64,000 nt of DNA from Piezodorus guildinii. Its lineage: Eukaryota > Arthropoda > Insecta > Hemiptera > Pentatomidae. Location: NCBI GenBank assembly GCA_023052935.1, contig CM041292.1:98628237-98692236 (forward strand). Direction: 5' to 3'. This document shows, in pieces, positions 41,921 to 53,617 of the stretch. Below the pieces are notes generated by a model, which was not told the DNA's origin, ran no database searches, and saw only the letters and a list, made by a program, of their open reading frames with translations. The number at the start of each line of letters is the position of its first letter. The first letter of the stretch is position 1. Both the position numbers and the translations under genes were made by a program.

Positions 41921-42760
41921 ACTTTCACTTACCTATATATGAAATATATAGTGAGGGAATGTATTGCGATCGTGAAAATTTTCTAATTCCAGTTTACAAC
42001 GGAAATACGTGTTTTAGGGTCTCCTGAGTCCAAATAACCAAGTCCCGCAAAAAGGTCTATGCGTCTTTGTGTCTGTGTGGTAACTCTAGCGCAAAAACGA
42101 ACAGTCGTACCGAACTGAAATTTCATATTTAAGACTATCATATGCCCGAGATTTTGCCGCAACTTTTTCACTAAAATCGGCTGACCGGAAGTCCTACTTT
42201 ACCTCACGATTTTCTCCAAAACGGCTCTAACGATTTTGATTAAACTCGCTATATCGATGTAAAATTTAATGGGCTTTAATATCATGTAGGTTTCATTCTG
42301 ATTGAAATAGTTGATGGGGCTTAAATGCAGATATTTTAAGTAGTTTTTGTGAAATTCACCATATCATCTGATTATTAAATCTAAAAAACAGGTAAATATA
42401 TAAGATGATTGAATTCGGTAACCAATTTAAGAAGATAACTGCAAAAATATATTTTTTAATGCAATTCTTTGTTTTTTAACTTAAGAACAGTAATATACAT
42501 GTATAATACACCGTTGGAATGCTAAAGATTTTAGAAAAATTATTATCTTATTCATACTATTGTAAAAGTATAAAAATCCGATAAACTAACTGATTGTCGT
42601 AGATAATATTATACTAGATTATTTAATAAAACACATTTTTCTTTTAAAATCCAATGTTAATAATTCTTTGATAATTTATTTTCCATTCTAAATTTGTTTT
42701 ATGGTTCTCAATTTGATATCAATAACAAAGGTAAGTGAAAGTCGTGTGTTGCGCGCACCA
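41921..42760 (-). mobile_element. Family H repeat, full length (reference copy, minus)
   Basis: 840 bp. The left terminus is ACTTTCACTTACCT (41921-41934). Its inverted partner AGGTAAGTGAAAGT (42729-42742) lies 18 nt inside the right end, which is CGTGTGTTGCGCGCACCA with palindromic TGCGCGCA. Both sides are T-runs. No coding frame is long enough to matter. The asymmetric inverted repeats, GC-rich 3' palindrome, T-T insertion and variable microsatellite segment fit Helentron-associated (HINE/DINE-1-like) elements. That assignment is inferred. Confidence 0.88.
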
Positions 42761-42839
42761 ATTTTTTTTTATTATAAAGTTTAGTAATAGTAAGATGAGA
42801 TTAAGCCCCATTTAGGAAGCTGGTGTTCGGGAAAGGGAT
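42761..42839. other. AT-rich DNA
   Basis: Spacer between a repeat and island 17. No feature was recognised. Confidence 0.4.
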
Positions 42840-43720
42840 CCGAAATATAAAAAAAATATAAAAGAGCTTAAAGCAATCCTCTAAACATTTCATTTTCATA
42901 GCGGACTACGGTCAATTGCCGAGGGCATTATTCCATTATTCAGAAGGCACGGTTCAATAGGGACTCATGGCCTGCCTTCCTCATCCGAGTCCTGTTCAAA
43001 AACCACCACAGTTATCAAGCAGCAGCCTGCGGAGGTCGCTCTCACAGCCAATTAGCAGAACGGGTTACGGGCTGGCTCATACATCAACCGCCCGTCAGTT
43101 AGAATTGAAAAAGTGCCTTACCCGATGTGGTCCAGGATGAAGTTTTTATTATCAATAATTGATTAGATAAAACGATAAGTAAAATATCCACAGGTTGCAT
43201 ATCTTTCACGCGTATCCCTTTACCTATGAATCGATCCGCAGAATAAAAAAAAAGGAATTTCTGAAACACATCGGAAATGTAAAACAGATTCCCAGATTTC
43301 CTCCCTTATCCATTTGTTTTGAGGAGTAGTGACGTTAACAAATATTGTTCCGACATTGAAGCGTGCAGGGGCTTGATTGGCAGAAAGCAGCTCACGGTTT
43401 TGTCTGAAGGGACGTCACATTTCACTAACAAACCCGAGACCCAGATGCGCCTTCGCATAACCCAGAGGAAAAAAGGAAATTGCATTTCCCTTCAGAAGGG
43501 AGGGGGGAGCCGCGCTTCCGGGGGCGCTTTCAATAAAAGTCTGCCTCGGTGAAAGAGTTTCTCCTCCAGCGGCGATAAAAAAGGGAAGGAAGGTGCTCTT
43601 GCACATGTCGGCTCTCTGTCCCTTCTTATTTATTCAGGGAAGGGAATACATGGCCCTCGATACATGTCCATCTTTTGATAAGAGCAACGCGTTCAGCGGC
43701 CACTCATGAAGAATGTTGGT
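42840..43720. promoter_or_regulatory. GC-rich unique island 17 (largest)
   Basis: Nearly 900 bp, non-repetitive, with two GC peaks (42940-43130, 43330-43600). It contains CCAATTAGC-type homeodomain and TTATCA (GATA) sites. Overlapping frames on both strands (43319-43552 plus, 43415-43606 minus) argue against coding. Strong candidate for a compound regulatory element. Confidence 0.42.
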
Positions 43721-43984
43721 CACTTGAACAGTGTATAGCAATGGGAATATATCAGAAAATGTGTGAACGTAAGCACGAACCCGGGTCATACTGAGTTAGT
43801 CTTTGATCATTAAAAACATCAAGTAAAATAAAATGTTGGTGTAATATTAAATGAGAAAATTGATTAAAAGGAAACAAATAAAATAAAAACTTAATCTTGA
43901 AACGAGAAAAATATATAATTAAGCATCATTGGATATATAACAAACAAACAGAATTTAAACTCGTTTTAATCAAAATAAAACTGT
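43721..43984. other. AT-rich DNA
   Basis: No feature was recognised. Confidence 0.4.
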
Positions 43985-43985
43985 A

Positions 43986-44051
<66 letters not shown>
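43985..44051. repeat. A-run and (TA)n microsatellite
   Basis: An A-run of about 19 bp followed by a TA tract of about 48 bp. A second TA tract (44355-44371) sits on the other side of the adjacent SINE. Confidence 0.95.
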
Positions 44052-44054
<3 letters not shown>

Positions 44055-44354
44055 AAAAAACCTGTACCACTACAACCCATGAAGGGTCTTGGGCTCAGTA
44101 CATATAGAGATTCGTACTGTTTCTAGGCCAACGGCTGTGCAATTAGGTGATTAGGCCTTAATCAGGTTTTTCCCCAATTAATTTGGATACCCACTTTATA
44201 GAGGCTGGGTCTGCCCCAGAAGGGTCTCCATACCCTAGGGTCGCCCCCCGACTGAATTAACACAATAAATAATATTCTGCCACAGCCGGGATTCGAACCC
44301 AGGACCCGGAGCACAGCAGACTAGTGCTCTATCGACTAGACCACGCCGCTCCCC
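44052..44354 (-). mobile_element. tRNA-derived SINE, full length with intact A and B boxes
   Basis: On the minus strand the head (44354-44283) reads GGCGTGGTCTAGTCGATAGA (A box) and GGGTTCGAATCCCGG (B box) at tRNA spacing. A body follows with GGTATGGAGACCCTTCTGGG, CCTCTATAAAGTGGGTATCC and GTTGGCCTAGAAACAGTACG, and the tail ends GTACAGG plus an A-run. The same family occurs at 55385-55700. TA microsatellites flank both ends. The head could drive Pol III transcription. It is not an ordinary tRNA gene, because it continues into the SINE body. Confidence 0.88.
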
Positions 44355-44399
44355 TATATATATATATATATCAGTGCCCTGTGTTAGCCTGAGTGGTGT

Positions 44400-44510
44400 G
44401 CCGGTGCTCAATGAAATTCTTTGTTGCAGTGTTGAAAAGGATCCTATGTGTATTCATGGACGGAGGATCGAAACGTCAAAATAAAGAAAATTAAGAAGGA
44501 TTATTAGTTT
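44400..44510 (+). repeat. Hairpin-GAAACGT motif (weak)
   Basis: GGATCGAAACGTCAAAATAA follows a region with GGATCC and resembles the other GAAACGT motifs. The stem is poor here. Confidence 0.3.
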
Positions 44511-45144
44511 AATGGCCCAAAACCCGAATTATTTAAAACAAAATTATAATATAAAAAAAAAGGATCGATGAATTAATTTCTTGTATATATATGTTAGTCG
44601 GTATGTATAAAAAAACTATGAATATACAAATATAAAGGAAACTACCACTATATCAACTTTTTATTTATTATGATAATTTAATAGTACAGGTATAGTTGAA
44701 AATATGAATTTAAATCGTAAACTAAGTTTGAAGTTGAGAATTTCAAGTCCAAATTACAGCATACAAAGTATGTAATAATTGTTTAACTTTTGCAGTTCCT
44801 TTTTAAATCATTGACGTTTTTACGATAAATAAATAAATAAGAATATGAACTGATATAGTTGACCTACATTTGAATAAATATGGAGGGAAGTAATAAAAAC
44901 AGGATTTTAATTAAAAAATATAGTGAAATACTGTTAGGATTTTTTTAATTATTTTAGTCTTGTTTTAGTAGTTATAATTATTTTTAGTTTATCAACCTTT
45001 GAAAATGAAGAAAAAATTCAAAACGTAAGAATTTTTTTTTTAATTATTATTAAATGTAAAATTAATTATTGTTTAAGAAGAGAATGATCTAACATTTATT
45101 TATGTTGATAAACGAACGGAAGTAAAAAATATATTTAATTTAAT
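44511..45144. other. AT-rich DNA, nothing recognised
   Basis: No feature was recognised. Confidence 0.5.
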
Positions 45145-45385
45145 CATCTGTAAGCCAGTGCAGCTCGAAAACTTGTCCACACAAGCGTGTTGCGTCAATG
45201 CGACTTGTAGGCACGATTTCTGGTAGGACTACGATCTCTGGGAGGACGATATTCTCCGGTAAAGCGACGAAATGTCCTGTTCGGAAATAATTAATGAAGG
45301 CCTAACGTTAGACACTTACTCCCAATTAGCTGCTTGGAACGGTACTGACTAGTGGGCAGTGGGGTGCGGTCATCTAGTTAATTCC
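45145..45385. promoter_or_regulatory. GC-rich unique island 18 (possible minus-strand exon inside)
   Basis: A non-repetitive island. On the minus strand it follows TATTTCCGAACAG at 45281-45286. Two frames are open: one encodes YRPPRDRSPTRNRAYKSH then a stop; the other has a short internal repeat (LPENIVLPEIVVLPEIV). No donor follows, so this would be a terminal exon at best. A regulatory element is equally likely. Confidence 0.3.
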
Positions 45386-45787
45386 TAGGCTATGCAATAA
45401 TACTTTATACAACAAGAACAAAAATATTTCTCACTTTTATTTTAAATGAAGTAAGTTTAATTTTAAATTCCCAAGAAATAATAGCAAACTTAAGATGAAG
45501 GCACAAGCACTGATGAATTAAAGTTCGAACATGATTGTTTGGATGATACGACTGTTCTTTTATAATCCTTTTTGCGGAAAATAACTTTTAATTCTATCAA
45601 TCTTAGGATTTCGTTGAGTTTACTAACTAAAAACGATAGACCATTGTCAAGATGTATATTATCTTATTTTCACGATAGCATCTTCCGTCATACATTCCAT
45701 GCCAGAAGAATTGTTCACATGTTCCAGCGTTATCAGAATCTTTCAATTATTTATTTTATCCGACATAAAGTGTAATAAAAAAAAATC
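45386..45787. other. AT-rich DNA, nothing recognised
   Basis: No feature was recognised. Confidence 0.45.
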
Positions 45788-46670
45788 TTGTGCGCTCAAC
45801 ACCCGACTTTTACTTACCTCCGTTGTTAAAAATCAATTGAAAAATCTTTAAATACACGTTGAGATAAAAATAAATTGTTAAAGAATTAATTAAATTGAAT
45901 TTCAATAGAAACATTTGTTTTATTAAATAATCTATAATATTTTTATCTACAAAAATCAGTATGTTTTATCGGCTTTTCATCACTCCCCATTATCCTTTAC
46001 AATTCCATGCATCAGATAATATTTTTCTAAAATCTTTAGCTTTTCAACAGTATATTATACATCTATATTACTATTCTTGTGCTCGAAAACACAAACATTA
46101 CATAAAAAAAAAATATGTTTGTACTTTTCTCCTTCAGTTATTTATCAAATTCGCACAACTTCTATATTTAGCTGTCCTTTATCAATGTTAGTAAGATGGT
46201 TAATCTTTTGGAATGTACAAAATTACACGTACTTAAGAGGAAACAATTTTAAAATATCTGCATTTAAGCACTGTCAGACTCTTTCAATCAAAATGAAACT
46301 TACATGATATTAAAGATCATTAAATTTTACATCGATATATAGAGGTTAATGAAAATCGTTTTTGAGGAAATCGTAAAAAGATACAAAATGCATGGTATAA
46401 AGTGGCTCTTCTGGTTAGCTGATTTCGATGAAAAAGTTGCTGTAATATCTAGGGCGTATAGTTATCTTATATAGGAAATTTCAGTTTCATAGGTCTTTTC
46501 GTTTTCGCCCGGGAGTTACCACACACACAGAAAGACCTTTTTTCGGGACTAGGTTATTTGGACTCAGGAGACCCTAAAACGTGTATTTCCGTCGAAAAGT
46601 GGAATTCGAAAATTTTCACGATCGCAATACTTTCCCTTACTACATATTTTATACATAGGTAAGTGAAAGT
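45788..46670 (+). mobile_element. Family H repeat, full length (reference copy, plus)
   Basis: 883 bp, from CTTGTGCGCTCAACACCCGA and CTTTTACTTACCT to GGTAAGTGAAAGT at the right end, with a T/A-rich target. Collinear with 41921-42760 in reverse. The CA-rich variable segment is short here (CACACACACAG). No coding frame. Confidence 0.9.
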
Positions 46671-46828
46671 AACAAACAAAAACCACTAAGATTATTTCAG
46701 AGTTTTAAGACTGGCTCAGAGTAAGTTAATCGTAATTATAAGTACTTTTACATCTATAGACTTTCTTAAAGCAAAAAATACCCGATGAAACTTTTTATTC
46801 ATTCCTTTTTTTGATATAGCCAATTTTT
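46671..46828. other. AT-rich DNA
   Basis: No feature was recognised. Confidence 0.4.
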
Positions 46829-47260
46829 TTGTCGGTAAAACTCCCCAAAACGCCCTTAGGTGGAGGGCTAGCGAAGGGAAAAGGGCCCTTACAGATTCAT
46901 AAAACGCGGGCGAACAATACAGCTCTAATTTGTCGAATCGATGGAGGGGCTAACTCGGGGGAATTAGATTTGAAGGCGGAACCGACTGTTCCAATCGAGG
47001 GCCAAACATTCGAATCGAATAACCCGAATTTATTCTTGCTCGTGTTATGGCTAACAGATCCCCAGCAATATACCTGTCTTCGAGCACCGCCCCGGCTTAA
47101 GGTCTCAATAAGATTAGCATGCCCTGATATTGATTTCCTCAAGGCATTTATTCTGAGGGTAGTAAAGCCTCGAGAAACTATACGCTCCTGTGGAGACCAC
47201 AACTGCGAAAAGAAGCCAAGAGATAAAGTAAATAATAATTGGTACGGTTGTCCCGGTTAA
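46829..47260. promoter_or_regulatory. GC-rich unique island 19
   Basis: About 430 bp, non-repetitive. A + strand frame is open across it but lacks an ATG and resembles nothing. The minus strand carries the exon-like segment 47074-47202. The island may be an exon with conserved flanks or a regulatory element. Confidence 0.4.
47074..47202 (-). CDS. Candidate coding exon, unknown protein (129 nt, phase 0-0)
   Basis: On the minus strand it follows an excellent acceptor (pyrimidine-rich CTCTTGGCTTCTTTTCGCAG) and precedes the donor GTATAT. The phase-0 frame is open for exactly 43 codons, including RINALRKSISGHANLIETLS and a basic end. A second frame (STGAYSFSRLYYPQNKCLEE) is also open but stops inside. 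Phases are compatible with 18945-19053 and 5566-5685. I recognise no family. Confidence 0.35.
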
Positions 47261-48186
47261 CAAAAAAATATATTGAATATATGAGTTAAGATCAAGGACA
47301 CAAGCATTCCTCCAGGCAAATTGATGAGGAAATAACATTCTCCAGCAAAATAGAGCAAAACATTCTCATTTTTACTAGAGATTCTCAAATGTGGATTTGT
47401 AAACATTAGTAACAACACAATCTAGGAAATGGGTCAAAAACAGCACCACTACAACCAGGGACAATATCTGAAATATTTTTGAGGGTGTTTGTTTCGGCGA
47501 AAGAACGAGAGGGGTTGTAACAACTCCAATTAAACCATACCCATTATCAATCTATACTAGCAAGAGAGGGAAGTATGCAAAAATCGAGATTTACTCCACG
47601 GGATCCACACAAAATAATTTTAAGTCGTCTTATTGGATTCGAAGTCGGCGCTTGACGTTACCAAGGTTGAATTTTATTAATAATTGGATAGCTGAATTTA
47701 GTAAATAAACTATAATTGATATAAATGATATTGAGACTCACTAATTTGTTTTTTCATGTATCACTGTCATCTTTTTGAGGGGAAGAGACGTTTCTCCCTA
47801 GCGATTCCTTGCTTACCATTCCCAAGTGAAACTCAAGTTGTTTCTTAACCAAGGGTTTGCAAAGATGTGATTTGGTTCAAACGCCAGGTTTTACCAATCA
47901 ATAAGGGTACCCACTAAATTTCTTAATCGCATATTTTAGTATTTATGTAAGTTTAAGTTTGATCCAACAATATTATTTAAAACAAATATACTTTGAAAAT
48001 CAATAGACATTATTCTTGTCTAATTTTAAGTTAAAATATAAAAATAAGTTTAATATGTGATTAACTTAGGCATCAATTTCGGAGCTAAGACTCAGCATGA
48101 GTATTCAGATTTAAAATTTTTACACGAGTTGTAAAGTAAAGGCTCAAGAAACACTAAATTTGCTTTATTTTATATTCTTTTAATTA
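47261..48186. other. Mixed DNA, nothing recognised
   Basis: Moderately GC-rich patches near 47430-47560 and 47770-47830. No repeat or exon was recognised. Confidence 0.45.
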
Positions 48187-48362
48187 GACAATTTTAATTT
48201 TGCCGATATTTCGGCTCAAGCTGGTCAGCCATCATCGGGGCATTACTGAGCCATACTCAAGCATAAAGTGCTTATGCTTATACATAAACTGTTCATGTCT
48301 CAGTAATGCCCTGATGATGGCTCACAAGCTTGAGCTGAAACGTCGACAAAATGAAAATATTT
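48187..48362. repeat. Inverted repeat with GATGATGGC...GAAACG motif
   Basis: Arms of about 64 bp (core 48204-48250 and 48299-48345) share GAGCCATCATC and AGCTCAAGC in inverted order with a few mismatches, separated by about 48 bp. The right arm reads CTGATGATGGCTCACAAGCT then TGAGCTGAAACGTCG. CTGATGA plus GAAA recalls hammerhead-type cores known in Penelope-like elements, but the stem closing the core is imperfect, so ribozyme activity is unproven. Confidence 0.65.
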
Positions 48363-50670
48363 TAAAAAAGACTGACTCCTGATTATTTCCACCTATAATA
48401 GTTTCTACAGTCGACTATACATCCTCAATCTGGTAGTTTGACTTTTCTATTCTGATAGTTTTAATTTAATTTATGTTATAGAGCCTCGAAATGTTAAGTA
48501 CTATATATGAATGGATTTATTAATGTAAAAAATAAACATATTTAAATAGAAGAGATAGTTCTAATTAATATTATAATAAAAATTTATATTCAAAATTAAT
48601 TAATTTTAAAAATTGATAAATAGTTCTTTTAATTTGGCTTTATTGCGTAATGAGGATCGTCTATACAATAATCAAACTCAAAAATGAGGTATTGTCAACT
48701 TGGGACTACTGGCAGTTGATAAAAAAAATAAAATGATTCATCTTGATCTTCAAAATTCAATAAAAACACCTAACAATACATGCAAGTATTTTTTTTTTTT
48801 TTTTATACAGGTTCTGTCTATTGGAGTTTAAACAAACATAAACCTAAATAAATTATATTTCTGATCAATTTCATTTGACTTTAAAAACTATTAGGGAGCT
48901 ATTACCATACTTAATGCCATCGATAATGAGAGAAAAAGTAGGTAATTAATACACCTCTAAATACATGCCATATTTCCAATGCTGCTAAATATTGATTCAC
49001 ATCAGAGCCATAATTGCAACTGTATAAGTGGTAAACTGAATATAAATAAATTACGACATAGTTCATAATGTCTCACCTAATTAGAGCAATTTACATAGCA
49101 AATTACCTACTTATAGGTGTTACTAATAAATCCACGAGATAGAGAAAGTTGATATCCTATCTAACAAAAATCGATAGTCATCTTGAAACCATTGCTACAT
49201 AAATATTCTTCTATTAGTAATTATTTATTGGAGTTGCCTTTTATTTCGCCACAGCCCTGGTGTTAACTACAGGTTTGGGACCGGTTTTTAATTTTAGTGT
49301 CAATTGATGTTTTTTTAGTTACGGTACTTTCACTGAATTTTTAATTACTAAACGAACGGTTTACTTGGATAGAATAGACCCCTACCTTCAAATATTCAGT
49401 CCGTTTCAAGAAACGTAAATTTTTTAATAGAACAAATACTATATAATTCCATGAAAAAACAAAATAAAAAAAAATGTTCACACAAGTCTTAATGACTCTC
49501 ATTAGGGTCCTGATTTTTAAATGTAGTCTTGATTATATACATTTTAATAATATCTAATACAAAACAGTTGATTTAAAAATGTATTTTGGTTCATTCTTCA
49601 TAATATGAAATAATGTTTATCGCAGTTGCTTATAAATACTGAATCAAATAATAACTATAGCTTTTAAAGAGGTTAATGAGAGGAGTTAATAAGATCTAAG
49701 GTTACTCAAAGTATGTGTTGGTTTTCCTAGTATTTGGTAGAACATTTTGATACTTTATGATTAATTAATCTCATATATTTATAAATGAAAGTACTTTCTC
49801 TCTCTTTGAAATGAAAGTAAATGAAATAAATGAAAGTAATCTTTTCTCACTTATCTGGCCGTCATATATATTATCTCCAAAATGCCTAAGATCGTGAAAC
49901 TGAAATCATTTCCAGAGGTTTGCCTTACCGTCCAGATGTGCTATAAAGGCTAGGTTTTGAAAAATTCGTACTATGATTCGAAAACTATACATTTCCTGAA
50001 AATCTATAAGTTCTCAATAGAAAGATAATCTATTAAAGCAAAATCATCTCTGACTTGTTTTTAATTTATGACCGCACCCCAACCATCTTCCTCATATAAC
50101 TAATATATTTAATTATTATTGTTTTGTTTTGTTTTTTTACTATGTACATATGGAATGAATGACTTCTTTTAGCTCTTATACTTATTGCCCAAGATAATGG
50201 CAGATTGAATAAAGCAATATTATTTTTAAATATATTTAAGCATATTCTGCTTCGTATATTTCGTGGGCAGATTCCCATGGAAACACGTTCAATTGTTATT
50301 GAATTCTCAAAATAATTTTCAGTCAATTAAAAAACAATTCGCTAGTAGAAAATATAATAACTTATTTCTAAAACCTTAAACACCCCCCTTTTTAAGTTTA
50401 ATTTTTTTTTTTGAAAAGTTTTACTCAGAAATGGGATTAATTCACATTTATATTGCAATTATATTCACTTTTTGTAACGATATGCAACGAATACGTTAAA
50501 AAGCTAAAATACGTTGAGTAATTTAGGGTACGGCTACTTCCATTGGTGTATTATTGTAATTGGATCTTGCACTAAATTATAATTTAATTCGTTTTGCATA
50601 GTTGAAAGGGAGACTGCAATGCAACTTGACCGATGCTGAAGTTGTGTGTATCATAGTTACTCCAAACGTC
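48363..50670. other. Long AT-rich stretch, little recognised
   Basis: Only short signals are seen: CCTCGAAATGTTAAG near 48483 (a weak relative of the GAAACGT motifs) and a T-run at 48789-48804. Reading frames are short and Ile/Asn/Lys-rich. Confidence 0.5.
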
Positions 50671-50675
50671 GACGC

Positions 50676-50677
<2 letters not shown>

Positions 50678-50737
<60 letters not shown>
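50678..50737. repeat. (TA)n microsatellite
   Basis: About 60 bp of uninterrupted TA dinucleotides. The Tyr-Ile frame through it is an artefact. Confidence 0.97.
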
Positions 50738-50738
<1 letters not shown>

Positions 50739-50829
50739 TCTAAATCCAATCAAATTTAAGCAAGCTCGCAGGATTCAGCTAGTTTCTCATAAATATACTT
50801 CTATTTCTAATCTCTAGAAATATTCGGAT
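50738..50829. other. Mixed DNA
   Basis: Short spacer. No feature was recognised. Confidence 0.4.
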
Positions 50830-51115
50830 TTCTAGATCCCTAATATGGGTTGGCATCTATCCCCATTATTAAGTTATATTATGCCGATTCAGCGTTGGTA
50901 AGAGAAGGATGCGGTACCCATTTTCTAGATAGTACAGAGAGTAAGGTTGATGCAGCTACGGGAGTAGGCCCACGGGGATTGTAACGGTAGCCGGATCGAT
51001 AGAGGTTGACACTGACTCCCTCCTGATCTTAGCCCCTCTGGCCTATCTCAGCCTCAAAACTGTCCGACAGTTTTACCACATTATTGTCCTCGATAGATAC
51101 CTCAAAGTAACTCAA
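50830..51115. promoter_or_regulatory. GC-rich unique island 20
   Basis: Non-repetitive, with a perfect palindromic pair AAAACTGTC / GACAGTTTT around one base (51056-51074) that could bind a dimeric factor. No coding signal. Confidence 0.38.
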
Positions 51116-51372
51116 TATGTCCATCACAAGCTAAAAACGAATCTTGATATTTAACGGAAACCTTCGAATGATATATCTTGTTAATCCTATCAAATTTCAG
51201 TATTACGTAATATTTCTTTTAATTTACTTTAAAACAATAAGTATTAATATTTGTCTTAATGATCCTCATACTTGGATCGAGACATGCTTTTATATAGCCA
51301 GCAGAAATAGTGACTGTTTTACTATATAACTATCAATATTAATATAAAATAAATCTGCATTATGTGTTTTCT
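51116..51372. other. AT-rich DNA
   Basis: No feature was recognised. Confidence 0.4.
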
Positions 51373-51600
51373 TACTTTCGCTTACCTATATACCAATACC
51401 AATTTCTCAGGAAATACATGTTTTAAGATTTTCTGAGTCCAAAAAGATCAAGTACCTAACGCAAAAATGTCAGTGAGTGTGCCCGGTAACAGTAGTGTGT
51501 GGTTAAGTAGATATTTCATATTTAAGACTATTATAGGCCTAAAATGTTACAGCAACTTATTTAGCAGGTTTTTACAATTAAAAAAAAAAGTCTTGACTTT
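51373..51600 (-). mobile_element. Family H repeat, 3'-truncated
   Basis: TTTCGCTTACCTATATACCA, ATACATGTTTTAAGATTTTC, TTTCATATTTAAGACTATTA and TGTTACAGCAACTTATTTAG follow the family order on the minus strand, then the match is lost in an A-run. Confidence 0.75.
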
Positions 51601-52374
51601 TTCTGTAAATATCCTTAAATTTTATTACATAAATAGATTCATGCTCACTAGTGATGTTATGTAGCATAATGAATATTTTAGTCAATTAAAATATTTTTTA
51701 TTTCATTAATTTATTATCAAATAATACTAATAAAAAAATAGTTCTTGAGGTTGATTGATTATTATTTATTTGATTTTTTTGATTATTGATTATTTGTTTA
51801 TTGATTATTTTCCAATTTCTGATTTACCTCTAGCTTAAAGAGCGTCTGACTGCTAGCTATTGTTGTTATATTATAATAATTAATGTTCTTCGAAAAATAT
51901 TGTGACTTCCTCTCTATGGTCTTTGACATATTGTCGAAGATTGAAAATAATTGGTTTAATAAGTTATTTTTGCAAAAAGTGCTTTTGTTTTAAAGTTTGT
52001 GGGTTGTCTTTAAAAGATTATAGTAAGTGGTATTGATGACCATTAACACCACTGTGTGTTCCGGTTGCGAAAACTGTAATGAATTACAAAAAAGTTAATC
52101 ATGACGCGATTACTTTATACAGTTGAAAGAATGACCTTGAGATATTACAGATAAGAGTCCTAGTACTATAGTGAATTGGACATCATATGTTAGTCAATGT
52201 TTTGTGATTTTAAATTTACTTTAAAAGGCTTATTTATGACATTGGATACAGGTTTACTATTGTAGTATGACATTTTATCTATTCCGCGTGCTTAACCGCG
52301 TGATCTAAACGTACTAATAAATCTCGAAGTCGATGAAAGTTATTGAAATTAAAAATATGAATAATAAAATATGG
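51601..52374. other. AT-rich DNA, nothing recognised
   Basis: No feature was recognised. TTGATTATT is tandemly repeated around 51750-51810. Confidence 0.45.
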
Positions 52375-52640
52375 TACTGATGCGGGCAATGTAGCCTGGA
52401 GAGCAGTCCATCATCATTAGACAGAAATATGACCCTTTTTTTGACGAGTAATAACCAGCCAGCATACAGCACAGGGGCGGCACAAGCAGCCTAACATTAA
52501 CTAATTGACCCTGTTTTATTAGTTCAACAGTCGGGTTAATTGAGTTTACCCAATGAGGGAACTAATGTCTAAACAAAATTTATGGAGCCTTCGGCAAACA
52601 TCATCTGCCCCTTTAATCACAATCATTATAAATGCAATTA
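52375..52640. promoter_or_regulatory. GC-rich unique island 21
   Basis: Non-repetitive, with AACTAATTGACC and GTTAATTGAG homeodomain-type cores. No coding signal. Candidate regulatory element. Confidence 0.38.
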
Positions 52641-53617
52641 ATTTAATAATCGATTGAGCAAGTTGAGGATTGGTTTCATGAGTATTTTTAATCTATCTTT
52701 CCAAAATATTCAAATTAGGAACCCTCCTTGCACCCAGGTATTCAAAATTTTATTCAATATTGTATTTAAGTAGTTGTAAGTCTTTAATTAGTTAAAACAT
52801 TGGTAAGTTAATTTTGGTCGTACATTTTCTTATATGAGACGTATTAAATACTAAACAGTGAAATCCTTTAACAAGGACATAGCGGTTCCAATGAGTTGGT
52901 GCATTGGAAGAAGAGCCACGTGAGATCGGGTTAATAAGGTTTTTTTTTTTCCTAAATAATAATGGGCATTGCTTTCATTATTTGCATACCTTTCCGATTA
53001 AGTTTAATGTTATAATATAGTCATCTATTGTATTTTATAATTAAAGTTTTTTTTTCTATGGTAACTTCGTATTATGGTAGTAAGACTACTTTACACACGT
53101 AAAAATATTTAATTACAGTTATAGAAGAGGATATATTATTATATATATGCATAAATAAGTCAAAACTATGCGGATATAATAAATAAATTGAATTTCTAAT
53201 TTCAATTTGTTAAAGATATATTTATTAATTTCTATCCTGGATAATAATTGTTATGGATATATATAAATATTAACAAGTATAGGAATGGAATGAGATTAGA
53301 GGTTACCTTCAGTCTGCTTCATACTTGAATGTAAATAATAATACAAACGTTAAAACAATTCAAGTTATGTGATAGAGAAACCAAAAATTTTGACAATTAA
53401 CGACGATTTTTTAAAATATAAATGATGCACATAAGTAAAGAGATCAAGACATATATGACCTATATTTGTGCCATATAAAAAAAAAGTTCAATTGAAATAC
53501 AGATAGTTTAGAAACAAATTTTGGAATATGCTATTGATAATTGAATTATAAATTTTTAATATTATTTGTTTTGTTGTAGATATGATTATGATATTGAATT
53601 ATTTTTATATTTTAATT
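52641..53617. other. AT-rich DNA, nothing recognised
   Basis: No feature was recognised. Confidence 0.5.

Noticed and set aside
44283..44354. Functional tRNA gene
   Set aside because: A and B boxes are intact, but the sequence runs directly into a SINE body shared with another copy and lacks a terminator at the tRNA end.
46829..47260. 143-codon + strand frame as a gene
   Set aside because: No ATG start, no recognisable product, and the opposite strand is equally open with a better splice signal.
48299..48345. Active hammerhead ribozyme
   Set aside because: CTGATGA and GAAA are present, but the stem that should close the core has mismatches and stems I/III are not clear. Kept as a hypothesis only.
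50602..50817. Tyr-Ile repeat protein
   Set aside because: Translation of the TA microsatellite.
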